Source of the DNA: Diphasiastrum complanatum
Taxonomy: Eukaryota > Streptophyta > Lycopodiopsida > Lycopodiales > Lycopodiaceae
Reading direction: 5' to 3'
Length of the DNA stretch: 64,000 bases
Assembly: GCA_029204225.1 (NCBI GenBank)
Contig: CM055103.1
Span: 5,212,249-5,276,248 of the forward strand
Each line of letters opens with the position of its first letter. Position 1 is the first letter of the stretch. The translations under genes were made by a program, and so were the position numbers. Of this stretch, positions 45,601-59,100 are shown piece after piece. A model generated the notes under the pieces. It saw only the letters and a list, made by a program, of their open reading frames with translations, ran no database searches and was not told the origin of the DNA.

Positions 45601-48600
45601 AAGGTTGAGGCCCAAGGTTTAGAAAAATAGTCATCCAATGACTTTCTAACACCTCTCTAGGTTCCATATCAAGGCATAGAGACCTACCTTCCCTTAACCA
45701 AGGACACTAGTACCTTAATCTAAGGCACCTACCCTTAATACTAAGGGTACCCCTTATCCAAGGGTCACGTGACTCCATACCTTCAACTAAGGTATAGTCA
45801 CTTGCCTGCCCTTATCCAAGGGCAACTTGCCATTTAGCCCCCAACACTAAATGGACTAATAGGGGTCTGAAGTACTGCTAGTTACATAGGTATGTAACAA
45901 TGGTTGTAGCAAATTATGGTCAAGTGTCAAAGTGTCGACAATTACTTTGTGGATCCTGCTGCTCTAGATTTTGTGATGAGGCCTTTCTTCTAGCCTTTGC
46001 AAACTGCTTCTTTTTACAATCAAAAGCATGCTTCGCATAATCTTTTAGAAACATTCTTCCTCCTCATCTCCTGTAATAGTAGACCAAAACTCCTCAAATG
46101 TGGGAGGTCGAGTCATAGTCTTGATATGCATTTGAGAGGCTATTCAAGACTATAGGAACCAAATCTTTGTCAATCGCACTCTCTCCAATAGTAACAAGTT
46201 GATCTCGAAGGTCAAGGTAGTAAGTTGATCTCGAAGATCCTTGACCTTTGTAATGTGTTCAGTATTTGAATTACCCGATTCCATCTTGAGGGTGTGTAGT
46301 CTTTTCTTCAACCAAGGGGCCCTTGTTGTATTAACTATCTCAAACATGGACCCGAGAATCTCCCAAGAACTAGGGAGGGTATTATGCCACTTCATGAATA
46401 CCCAAGAGCTTTTGTCTATGATCTTGCCAAACTGTATGCCCCTACTAGCTCCTACCCAAGATCAAGGTAGAAATTGCACTCTACTAGAAGGTAAGCTGCT
46501 CTTGAAGCTTCATTCAAAGACCTCATGACCTTGGCTTCTCCATTGACATCATTCTGGCTGTGATGACTCTTTATGAGAGAGTCTTGGGTTGTTTCCGACA
46601 TGGCAGTGATATTTGTGAGCACATTTGGAGCACCATTGGGGTGAAGTAGGGTTGTTCTCTCTCACCAGTTCTTTTTGGTCTACATATTGATGAGTTGGAG
46701 AGAGTCATCTCACAATGTGGCGGATTGGGCTGCAGACTTGGATACATTTTGATTGCCATTCTTTTTTTATGCTGATGATGTGGTACTAGTCTCCCTGACT
46801 AGAGAGGGGTTATAGAGGTAGCTAGATTGCTTATAGGTCTTTTGTACCAGATGGGGCTTGGGGGTGAACATTGCGAACACCAGGGTTATGGTCTTCAACA
46901 CTTCTAGAGCTTTCATGCAACGTCAGGAGCTCATTCTCGATGGGCACCCCCTAGAGGTGATCTCTTCATACAATTACTTGGGGATACTTTTCTCTAGTCC
47001 TATGTTCATCAGTAGCATGCGACAACCAGCTACCACTCGACTTGGGAAGGGACATGCCTCCCTTGTTCGGCTAGAGTGGTTTTGCTTCTAGAAGTCCATT
47101 CGGGATGGTCAGAGTAAGTGTAGACTTTTTGATACCATTGTCACCCCCACAGCCTTATATGTAGTAGGTACATGGTGTACCGGTCTTTCCTCCTCACACT
47201 GGGTTGGTATCTCGAGATAACAGACTACCATGTTAGCTCGTATGATTCGGGCGAAGCCCTATGTTCCACACAAGATTCTCCTTGTTGAGTTGGTGGCTCC
47301 ACCTATATAGATAGATGCAGCTTTCTAGCTTATTGCATATATGCAGAGAGTTCAGGCACTTCTTGTTGCAGAGGAGAGATATACACAGATAGCACTTGCT
47401 TCCTCACATTCTCTTCATGATCAGGGTTATAGGCTGTCATGGTTTTCTCATGCATCCCGCCTCCTCCTTGAGTCATTTGGTATCCCCATTACAGATCTTC
47501 CCTCCGGTACTCACTAGTCTATCAGACGTTTTTTATATAGGGCATATCTTGACCGTACTTGGAGACGACAACTTGGGGTTAAGCTCGACTATTATCAGAC
47601 TCATTTCATAGAGTTAGACATAGCAGGGTTCTCAGTTTTGCCACAATATTTGGACTCAGGATTATCGCATAGCCGCCTCAGATTCACATTGGGCCTGCTC
47701 TGGGTATTGGCACATTAGTTGGCTATTGAGCTTGAGAGGTTCCATGGTATTCCGAGAAAGGAGTGGATCTGCCAGTTATGGTCTTTGGGTGAGGTCGAGT
47801 CGGAGGAGCACTTTACAGGTGCCCTGTATACTATGAGATTCGAGGGAGATATTATTTCCTATTTCGTGACACGCCCATCACACTATGATCGCTCATAGCT
47901 TATGAGGACTCCCACTGTGTTGCACTTATGATAGGAGAGATGTTCCTGCTATGACGAGATCTATGTCAGATAGCTCAACCGAGTCATCTTAGCTTTAAGC
48001 CTCAAAATTACTCCTTCTCTAGGAGAAGAGCACGACGATACCTAGAGTCTGATGACGACTTGTTAGAATAATAAATGTAAATGATGTAGAAACCATAGGT
48101 TACTATGAAACAAAAGGTCGAGATCTGTGTAACCATGGTCATTTATATTTTAGGCCCAAGTTGGTATGGAACTAACTTGTAGGGACTCGTGGGTCCACTA
48201 GGGGCCTATACATGTGAATTAAGTACCTAACTTGTTATTTGGGGTACTTAATTATTTTATGTAACTTATGGTAGCTAGATAGCCATTAGTCAAGTTATTG
48301 GACAGCCAACAGTCATGAAGGTAGATAGCCATCTCGGACTACTTATATGTAGCGATTCATTTGTATGAGACACACTTTTGTTAAGCAATCTATTGTTCAT
48401 ATTGGCTGTCCACAAGTTTCTACAAGAGGGTCATCTAACCATCTCTCTCTTCTCTTTGAGAATACTTTGTGTTAATGAATAGTCTTGATTCCGGATTCCT
48501 ACATGGTATCAGAGCCATTTTGCAGAATTGATTGCTTGCTGGAGGGCACCCAATAGGCAGCCACATTTCTCCTCTTTTGGTTCATAAAAATCAGAATTTT

Positions 48601-50127
48601 TTTGATTTTTGTGGAGAGAGAACTGTTCGGCTCCTCCTTGTTTTTTGTGCAGGAAATTGCAGGGAAAAGCTTGGAACCTCCACTCATTTGGGAGCCAGCA
48701 GTAGGGCGCCCATGCTCAACTAGTTTTCATGTGATTGAAATCAGATTACATGTTTCAAATTTCAGATTTTCTTCTTGGAGGAGGGCGCCCATCTACCTTA
48801 AAGACAAATGTGTTTTTGACACATTTTTAATGGCTGAAATTTTTCTGTTTTTGAGCCTGGAAGAAGGTCCTACCATCTGCTCCATTAGCACATTGAGTGC
48901 ACACCATTTTACCACAAAAGTTCTGGTTGTGGTTTTGGCTTCATTGGAAGCTTGCATATTAGTTAGTATTCTGTTATTTCAGCAGAATACAGCCACTTAT
49001 ATCTTCTTGTGAATGAGCTATTGCATGTGGTGTATTGCAATCTATAGTGCTCATTAATTCAGCTTTGATCTTGCTGATTTTTTAGTAGATTTTGGCCTGG
49101 AATCCTACATGGTATCAGAGATTGAATATTGTCCCACGGAGGATAATATTGCAGATGTGTTCACTAAGGCATTGCCTAGAGTTCAATTTAAAGCTCTTTG
49201 TGAAGTGTTAAATTCAAAGCAACATGTTGATTTTCTTACTTAGTGAATACATCTCATTTCTACATGTCATTTTCATTTAAGGAGGGTGTTAGAATAATAA
49301 ATGTAAATGATGTAGAAACCATAGGTTACTATGACCCAAAAGGTCGAGATCTGTGTAACCATGGTCATTTATATTTTAGGCCCAAGTTAGTATGAAACTA
49401 ACTTGTAGGGACTTGTGGGTCCACTAGGGGCCTATACATGTGAATTAAGTACCTAACTTGTTATTTGGGGTACTTAATTATTTTATGTAACTTATGGTAG
49501 CTAGATAGCCATTAGTCAAGTTATTGGACAGCCAACAGTCATGAAGGTAGATAGCCATCTTGGACTACTTATATGTAGCCATTCATTTGTATGAGACACA
49601 CTTTTGTTAAGCAATCTATTGTTCATATTGGCTGTCCACAAGTTTCTACAAGAGGGTCATCTAACCATCTCTCTCTTCTCTTTGAGAATACTTTGTGTTA
49701 ATGAATAGTCTTGATTCTAGATTCCTACACGACTTACCTATTCATCGCGATCAGAGACAACACACCACTCATAGTCATGTTGCAGCTCGAGTCATCCGAC
49801 CTATCATGAGGAAGCACATCTCATCCTCCTAGATGATGTCAATGGCTACCAGCGTTACCTCATGCTACGACTCGTATGACATCATGTTATAGCAACAACA
49901 TGACATGATGACAGTGATATACCTCATTTTTGACATTTACTTGCACTGATGCTCCTGTATATCTCATCTCATTTATTTCAGCTCATAGTACTTAGATTTG
50001 TTGTTTCTTTTGTTACTGTTTTGTAGATGTTCATACTCTCCCATTGTTACCACATACTTGACATGTACATTTACTAGTCTTATATGCCTTTTGGCGTGGA
50101 AAAGACATAAATAAAGTTTTCTTTCTT

Positions 50128-50167
<40 letters not shown>

Positions 50168-53100
50168 ATCTTCAACATGATCAGACCTAAATTAGTTCTC
50201 TCCCTCATAGGCTCAGAGGCACTACATCCTGTCTTTGATACCATGACAATATTTGATATCATAAGAAAATCAAAGGTCTAGATATGCATTATCTTAACTT
50301 CCATGGAAGACACAAACCATGAAAGCATGGCTGGAGAGAGCTAACTAAGAAATGATGGAGAACAAAAAAAATATATATAAAGAAATAGATTAAGTGCCTC
50401 TACATGTGTTGGACTTCAAGAAAGTGAATGAGCATTGGTAGACCTCTTAGGGCTTGGAGGCTCTTAGCCGTTATGGAGGCAAGATCCTCAAAGTACATGA
50501 GTGGATAAGATGAGGCATCACCCCTGGCTTGAGTCTCAACTCTCAAGGCCCCTTGGGCCCACTTGCACTTACTTAGCTAAAGCTACAAAAGGGGATCACA
50601 ATGTAGTTACAAAAAATTGTCCCCATTGCATTTTTACAACTTGCATTTAAAAAATTTGCTTAGACATGAGTAAAATAGGCAAAATAGTTCGGGACATACA
50701 TGATCAAGTGTTTAACAATGAGCTTGCTACTAGAGAGGTGAAGGTTTGACATTGCATTGTTTCAGTAAGTTGATATAATTACTTGGCTTTGAGTTTCGTA
50801 CTTTTCTTTTAAGTATTTAATGCGTGAATATGCTGTTGGTGTTGTACGGCATCAAAGATATATCTTGGCATTGCTGCTGTTTCTCTTATAATCTACTATC
50901 TTAAGGTTGTGAGTGTAGATACTCAATTTGCTGTTCATTTGTATGCGTAAAGAATTTTTCATTTTTTAAATGCTTTTGTAGAAAGATGATCGATAGTCAA
51001 ACTTTAAGGGAACACAATCATATGCTTACTGTAAATTCTATACTTCTTGTTGAGTGATCGCAGATTCAATTTTGTTTGCATTTCTCAGGTTGTGGACTTC
51101 CAATTTGGACTTGGAGAAAGTGCTTATCACGTTATTTTGGAGCTCTATGCTCAAGGAAATATTCTGCTTACTGATGCAAGTTATATGGTCTTGACATTGC
51201 TTCGTACACACAGGTTTATGCACCTTGAGAGTTTATTGCCAAGTTTTGTGCACCTGCACTGAAACGTTTTAAATGTTTTTTTATGTTCTTGTTTGTTTAC
51301 ACTTTATGGGACTACAAAAGGTGGAAATTTTATTAGAGTTTAAACGGGGGAAAGCTGAAATTTTAATCTAGAAATTTTCCGATAATGTTTAGAACAAAAT
51401 TGGACACTAGCTTGGTTTTTTTTAACCAAAAAGTTCTTGTTAACATTTGCACAACCTTGGTGTCAGTTTATTGTTAGACTTAGTTGCCCGTTCCGTTCGG
51501 AACGCGTTCCGTTCTGGAACAAGACCATCAAACAAAAAATAAAAATTTACGTTTTTTTACAAAGGAAAAAAAAATGTATTTTTTTATCATAATATCTAAG
51601 GGAGCATCTAAGCTCAAAGGAAAAAGAACAGTAAATCACTCAGCAAATAAAATGACAAATATCGATTGGACATAAAAAGCACAACTACCAAAAAAATATG
51701 TAAAGAGCATATCATGGACGTGGTCCAGGAGTTTCCAGCGATGGTGAGCTTGTGGAAAGAAAGCAGGAAGCCTTGTGGACGTTCACCTTTGATTGAACAC
51801 ACAGTGATAAGGTGCCAGCAGGCAGGGTACAGAGATCCGTGACTCAGAAGTTGTATGTCCGAACTGCCCTGATCGGTTCAACGGAAACATCCAATTCAGA
51901 GACGGGGGGAAGGGCTATTCAGATACATATATGCGAAATGGATGAGCATTAGCCTTCACTTCATATGATGAATATTCCCGATATGCACAATTGCCCCGGT
52001 TTCCAGCTATATAGTCAGTTTGACTGAGCTGCATTGTAGATTATTATAGACCGTTCTTCAGTATTCACTTCATCTTTTTCTTGATGAATTCAGGAGAGGG
52101 CGATTCTCAAGCAAGAATGTCAATCTCTTCATGAAAGCAATTGCTATTTGAAGCAACAGGTAAAATTAGAAAATATCTGAGTCATCGATGAAATGCAAAT
52201 GCAGCATGTGTGGGCCAGCAGGGTCGTTTTACATTTTTTTTTTAACTCACAAAAAATCGTTCCGACCCAGTATGTTCTGGAATGGTCCGACCCATTTTGG
52301 TCGGAACGGGCTTCTAAGATGTTAGATAATTGTTTGAACTTTTCTTTACAGAGTACCCGCATATGCTTACGGTTAGTCACTCCAGCGCAGTAGCTACAAA
52401 ATAGGCATTCATCCTATGCAAGGTTGGAACCAAGCATCACCTTAAGATAATAGAAAGTTATGAATTGAACATCACAGAAAGCACTACGTAAAATAGAAAT
52501 GGGTAGGTAGTCATACAACAATCTGCAAATAAACATCACTATACAATCAACAACATGCTTCTGTGCAGGTTCTCCTACGAAGGAATGCTACTAGAGCCTC
52601 TTGTCTGAAGTTCCTCACAAGACTCTCCCACAAAGAACTTCCAAGAACCAATTATCAATTTTAGAATGCTGTGCATTATCCTACTTAACGTTCTGGGGCC
52701 CCTTAGGGAACTTTCCTTGAAACTGTGAGAGTACAGTTAGGATTGATGTTGGTCCAACGCCCTACCACATGACCCCATGGCCCTTACTGCTTGGTCTTAT
52801 CAAAATGGAACCAACTTTTTGAACCCAGTACTTAACGTATGTCCATAACTCTCCATTATTGACAAATATGTTACTTTTCAATGTTGGCAATCATTGAAAA
52901 GAGATTTGTTTCCTCAAAATGAAAGATGAATGCTAATGTAGATGTCACAAAATCGTGCAGAAAGAAAGATTGCAAAAATGCATACACTGAGGATATTGTT
53001 GGAATATGTTGACGTTGAACAGAAGTGTACGAGAATGCATATGCTGAAAAAGTATCTATAGATGTAGATTGCTTAAAGAGATGATATACCAATATTTCAA

Positions 53101-56100
53101 AAGAGCCAACAATCACTCCCGTCTTTTTGTAGCAAAGATGAGAACTGAAACTTGGGTTTATCAAAAGAATTGGTTGTATGTGAGGCCTCATCAATAATTT
53201 GCACATATGACTAAAGTGGAGACACATGGGTGGATTGGACTACCAAGAGATGAACGTATCTGTGACAAGTGCAACTTGAAGCAGCCAACTACTTAGTACT
53301 AAAGTGGAGACAGGTGGGTGGATTGGACTACCAAGAGATGAACGTATCTGTGACAATGCAAATTGAAGCAGCCACTTACTCTGAGAGAGTATTATTATGA
53401 GGATCTTAGATGTATAGCTCTTAATATGTGAGAAGCATTAGCACTAGAGGAGATTAGCTTTAGTTGTTTAAATTGTGAGTGCCCTATAGGCATTATTTAA
53501 ATTGACATCTAAATAATTACATTCATTAATCCTGAGCCTCCACCATTTGAACCACAACAATAACACGCCTGATGATTTTTGCTTTTACACGTAAAACAAA
53601 ACCTCTTTTCGCGTCTCAGCCCTCTCTGTTGTAGTGTGATGTTGAATGCGTGCTTTTTGATGCTGACACCTAATAAGACAGTGCAGAGAACTGTCTAGAA
53701 ATGGATATAAGAGTTTGATGAAGCATATCTAATAGAAAGCTGCATTTTGTCCTTGAAATCACCAATGAGATGCATCATGAACCTCAAGACGTAAGGCTCG
53801 AACAATTCTTGAGAATTAGGAACATGAGTCAAAGTAAGACTTTATAATGGAAGGCTGATGGGGCTCACAAAGTGCAACCATTTGTCCCTGTCATAGAACC
53901 ATGGTTGCAGAGAATCATGATTCTCAGGCTATAGCGATTCATGAATCTCGATTCTCAGCAGAGAATCGCTGTTCAAAAGTTTTCTTTTCTTTTCTTTTGA
54001 GCTGGTTTTTGGCACATTGTTTCAGCTATATAGATATCCTGAAATGGACCATGCCGTGCCTGAAACTACTGTCAACCTACATAAATGCACTGCTTTCATC
54101 AAGAGCTTCAAGCTGATACCCATATTGCCCACTAAAATATAAAAAATAAAAATAAAAATAGGTTCGAACCGCGATTCACGGTTCTCCACTATGAATAGAA
54201 TATACACAGTCTTGCTCTTGCTATCTCCTCACCAGAGAACTATCCTTTCAAACACACACAAGCTGTTTGGAAGATGGGGTACAGAACCTCATGTAGCTGG
54301 CATGATGTCAAATGATATGTAGGTCAACAATTGCCTCAATTTAGGAAGAAACTACTACATATGTTGCCGGAATTAGTAGTCGCCAACAAGTTTTACTCAC
54401 TCAAGAATGAAAAAGTAGGATGCAGACTGGTGGTTATTGCAATATATGGGCAGCCGACGATAAGTAGAAAGCACTAACGAACAACCCTTAAAAGAATGTA
54501 ACCAGTGAACAATCTTGTAGTTGATCCAGTGGAACACATGATCCACTATGATTTTGAACAGAAAACTTTGCTGTACCAAAATGACAATCTACATGCTTTT
54601 GACCCAAAACTTGATTCTTCTGTAGCTTGAGGTAGACAAACCCCAATTGATGAGCTGTAAGAAGTAATGAACTCATATCATAACAAGGAATGTGATGATC
54701 CGCTTAGAACTGAACAAAATCTTGCAGAGCCGGAAACAGAATGTTTCCTTGTTTGGCCAATGTTTGATTTTTTCAATATATCAACTTTCAGAAGGTCAAA
54801 ATGGACTGTATGGATCTTAACGACCGTACACCAACAGATGACATGTAGATGTCATCAGATCTTAAACATGGAACCTCGAAGCGCAAAATAGAAAAATGCT
54901 CCTATTGACCAAAAAATTGATTTGAAGGATAACTTTTGGATATACAATTCTGATTGATGCAATGCATGTAGTTATTTGCAAACCCTAATTCCAATGGACG
55001 ACTTTCACAATAATCAATTCCCTTTTTGTAATTTTCTACAAGGAGGTCTTTAAAGTCGACATATTTGAAATGTTATTACTTTGGAGAAAGAGCCAAAAGT
55101 TGTCAATCACGATTTTGTCCTTAGAAGGGCAGAAAACCACCTTCTGATTTTCTAGCACCCATTGCAAGAAAGGATGTCACCATTCTAGAATGTGCACCCC
55201 ATTCTCCTTTGTCCAACAAGGTTTGACATCACACAAGGTAGCATATACTACAAGAATGGACAAGAAGTGATGATTGTATAGAAATCTCCAACGAAATCTA
55301 GTATACAATAAACAATGTGTTGGCCTGCATTTCCTATAAAGGAACGCTAGAGCCTGTCTTACAAGGATCTTCACAATCGTCTCCTACAAAAAACTCTCAA
55401 GAACTAGAATTATCAATTGTAGAATGCCTATGAGCATTGCTACTTACATTGAGGTCCCTTGGGGTGACCTTCCATAAAACTGCCAAGTAGAGGGGTAGGT
55501 ACCAGCGTAATGAACAATGCCGTAACGATTTAGCAGTAAGCTCCCAACATGTGCGCATAATAACTTAGAGAAAAGGGTCAATGAGAGAAGGCATATTAAT
55601 GTTGTAGCATGTGCACCTAGTGTTTTTTGAGGCTATCCACATCAAGCATGTGCTTAATTTCACATCCTATTTGTTGGGAGATATGATCGTCACATCCATA
55701 TTAAAATCATAATAATCTTGTAGGAGTTGTCAATTGACTAGGACATCAACATTTGATATTTTTTATATTTCTATATTCTATATGGAAATATCTTTATGAA
55801 GTGCAACATATGCCACAAACATTCGCATTATGTTGTGTAATGTTAGATGCGAGTGCAATGTCAGATATCATGTTGCAACGTACTTTGTATATTAAATGAC
55901 AAATAGGCCCATGAATATATAGATAAATTCACTAAGGTTTTCCTAGATAATATTTGGAAAAGATAGAGTACCCTTCACACATGGTGTCAGAAGATGACAT
56001 TCAAGTAGATTTTGTTAGAAATAATAAATGATAATGTTAGTTTCTCATAGGTTACTTTGACCCAAAAGGTCGAGACTTGTGTAATTATGGGTTAGGTTTA

Positions 56101-59100
56101 TTATTTAGACCATGTTAAATTATAGGTTTTTAGCTAAGTTGGATCCAATTTTGGTCTAGTAATAACTCGTGGGTCCAAGTAAAGTCTAATTATGTTAAGG
56201 GGCCCTATCTTGACTTTTGGGGGTGCCCTATAATTAGTAGTGGATAAGCTTAGGGTTTGGAAGGTTTTAGAACTTAGGGTTTGGAAGAGTCTAGGCCTAC
56301 TTATATGTACTCATTATTCATTTGTAATTCATTCCCTTTCTAGCATTGCTACTACTTTCTCTCTCCTTGAGGGCACCTAACCCTCTCCCTCTTCTTCTTG
56401 TATATGGAGATTGAATGTTAGAAGGATCTTGACACTTTGATTTCCTACAGATTCCAAGAAAATCAAAACCATCTGAGGGTGGCCATTACCCAAGGAGTTG
56501 AGTTCTTTCTTTGGATCAGCCAACTATCAAAGGTTAATTAAGGCTCATGTACAAAGCGAGTTGATGCAGGAGATCAAAGAGAAGATAGCCTTGGATCAAG
56601 ATTCCGTTAAGTGGTTTGAAAGACCACATCTTGATGTTTCTAGGAGATTTGAGGGAGTGATTTGGTATTGGAAAACAAGATCTATTGTAAGATCCTTTTT
56701 CGAAGTGGCCTACTCTATTTAGTAGGATGACACAATTTTACTTTCCACTCTCCGCATGTCAAGGTACACAATTATGAAACAAAATCCAATAGTTTCTACA
56801 CCTAGCGTCATGAAATCTTCAGGCTCCTCACCATGATTTTCTGATGCGTGAACAAATCGATTAATTCGTCTCACTATCTTTTGTAAAATAAGAGGATTTT
56901 TGACCAACTGCCTTGGAGGCTGGAACATGTTGCTATGTATACTAGATAGATAGAACACTTCTGCCTGCCCCCTGAGCTATAACCTTAAGCATGTAAGAGA
57001 AGGAATGACAATGAGTAGTTGACAATACACAACTAGAAGCAATCCATATTCACCTCATACCCTAAAAGTGGACATGCACTTTGTCTAGATAAATGAGCTA
57101 ACTTTTTTCTCTGGAACTTGGATCCGACGGGTGATTGAAATTCAGCCCTACACAGGCTGTGAACTATCCTTGATTTCAGCTCCCAAAATTGTTTCATGAA
57201 GGCTTTTGAAGTCATGCCATAAGGAATGATGGGCATATATGTGTGTAGCGCCATCACAGATGTTGAGGATGATAGGCTGCATACATATGGAGCTGATGGG
57301 ACATCCACCCAGCCATTGAGACTAGCTCACAGTTCAGGGTGCCCGTGCTAGTACACGGCCTAATCACACACGTAGGGCCTAGTGACAATAGTATAGGTGT
57401 AGGGCTAGCGGGTTACCTAGCACTTATATATATTCCTACAGCTGCTAGCACACATGTAGGGATACCTCGACCTTCTACCTTTGCAACCGATCCTTCACGA
57501 CCCTTTTGTTGGTGCATCGCCTTCAGATGCAGGATTTAGGACAGGTAGGGAGAGAGAGACCCAGCACATGCCATGCCACCACTACCCCCCCCATTCGGCC
57601 ATGTTCTACCACCGTAGGGCATGTTAGACCTCTATCGATTAGTGCATGTCAAAGAGGGGTTAGTAGGCTCAGACAATAGACCGTTTTAAACACTAGGTGG
57701 CAAAGGACCTAGCATGAGATTTGCACCAGACGAGGTGCCCACCTATTTTACAAGGGTGGCATTCCTTTTGCATTTGCTAACACCTAGGTTTTCAAAGACA
57801 TGATGCTCCAATTAGCATCAGTGGATGCTTCATGGAGGCCTCCCAAGAGAGGCAATACTCACACACCTCCTACGTCAGGAGGAGTAGACCATCTGGCGAG
57901 TTGCAACAAGAAGTGGGCCCCGACCCTAGTAAATGACCCTGTGAACTCTAAAACATAGTAGCATTACCTTCATCTGCGGGCACCTAAACCATGGGAAATA
58001 GCCACATCCCCTTGTATAAGGTCAACCTCTAACCACATGCCACTATCAACAACTGGCATCATGACTATGTCTATAGGCTCTACAAAACATACACAAAGCG
58101 TAGAAAGGTGTAGTACATTGCATCACTGATATCTAAATGTGCATTTTGTAGCATCTTACTCTGTCACTGATTATTTTCCTAGGCAAATCAAAGTTTGGGA
58201 ATATAAACACTGTGGATATGCTCTACATGACATTCCATCCATGTCACAACATAAACTTGGCAATATCGGTGAGCTAGTCCACAACCATTCACAACTACTC
58301 ATGTTGCTTAATCATCCATGGAAGATGTGCAATAAAACCCAGACATAATCTCCCATCCCTCAATCGGTGTAGGCAAAGGATGAAGTGAACCGGTATGGTA
58401 CACCCTCATACTTCGACATTTTTCACAAGATTTGACAAATAAGAAATCTCAATTGCCTTTGTGCCTTTCCAAACAAACTATCTTGCTTCAGTAATCTCTA
58501 TTTTCTGGGGTCTTTAATATATTCATGTTTAATTCATGTAGATGAAATTTCTCTTTCCTAAGCAATTCATGCTTTGTTCAACTGATATTGTGCTTTGGGC
58601 TTTGAACAGTGCAAAATGTCTGAAGCTTCTACATTTTCCACCATTTGACTGTTTTTTCCCCTTTGCAGAGATGATGATAAGGGTATCTCTATGATGGCCC
58701 GTCACGAGTATCCAATTGACTCTTGTCGAAAGTTTCATCGGACAGACCTTAAAATGACAGAGCTTGCTTCAGACATTGCAATGATGTCTGAGCACAAGTC
58801 AGATTTGAAAAACATGGCTGATGATGAGTTTGACAACAAGCCAGACCTTGAAACAACGGCTGGTGATGAGAATGATGCACATACTGCAAAGGATATCAGA
58901 GAGAACACAGAAACTAACAAAGTAAAATTAGAAAAAACAGCTACTCGTGGAACATCGGGAAAGACAAGAAAAGGGGATGGTGTATGGAAGGGAGAGCAGG
59001 GAAGTTTGAAGTCCAAGCTTGGGGACATTCTTGGATATGGACCTGTGCTTTGTGAGCACATAATCTTGGATGCTGGACTGCATCCAAGTCTGACTACAAG

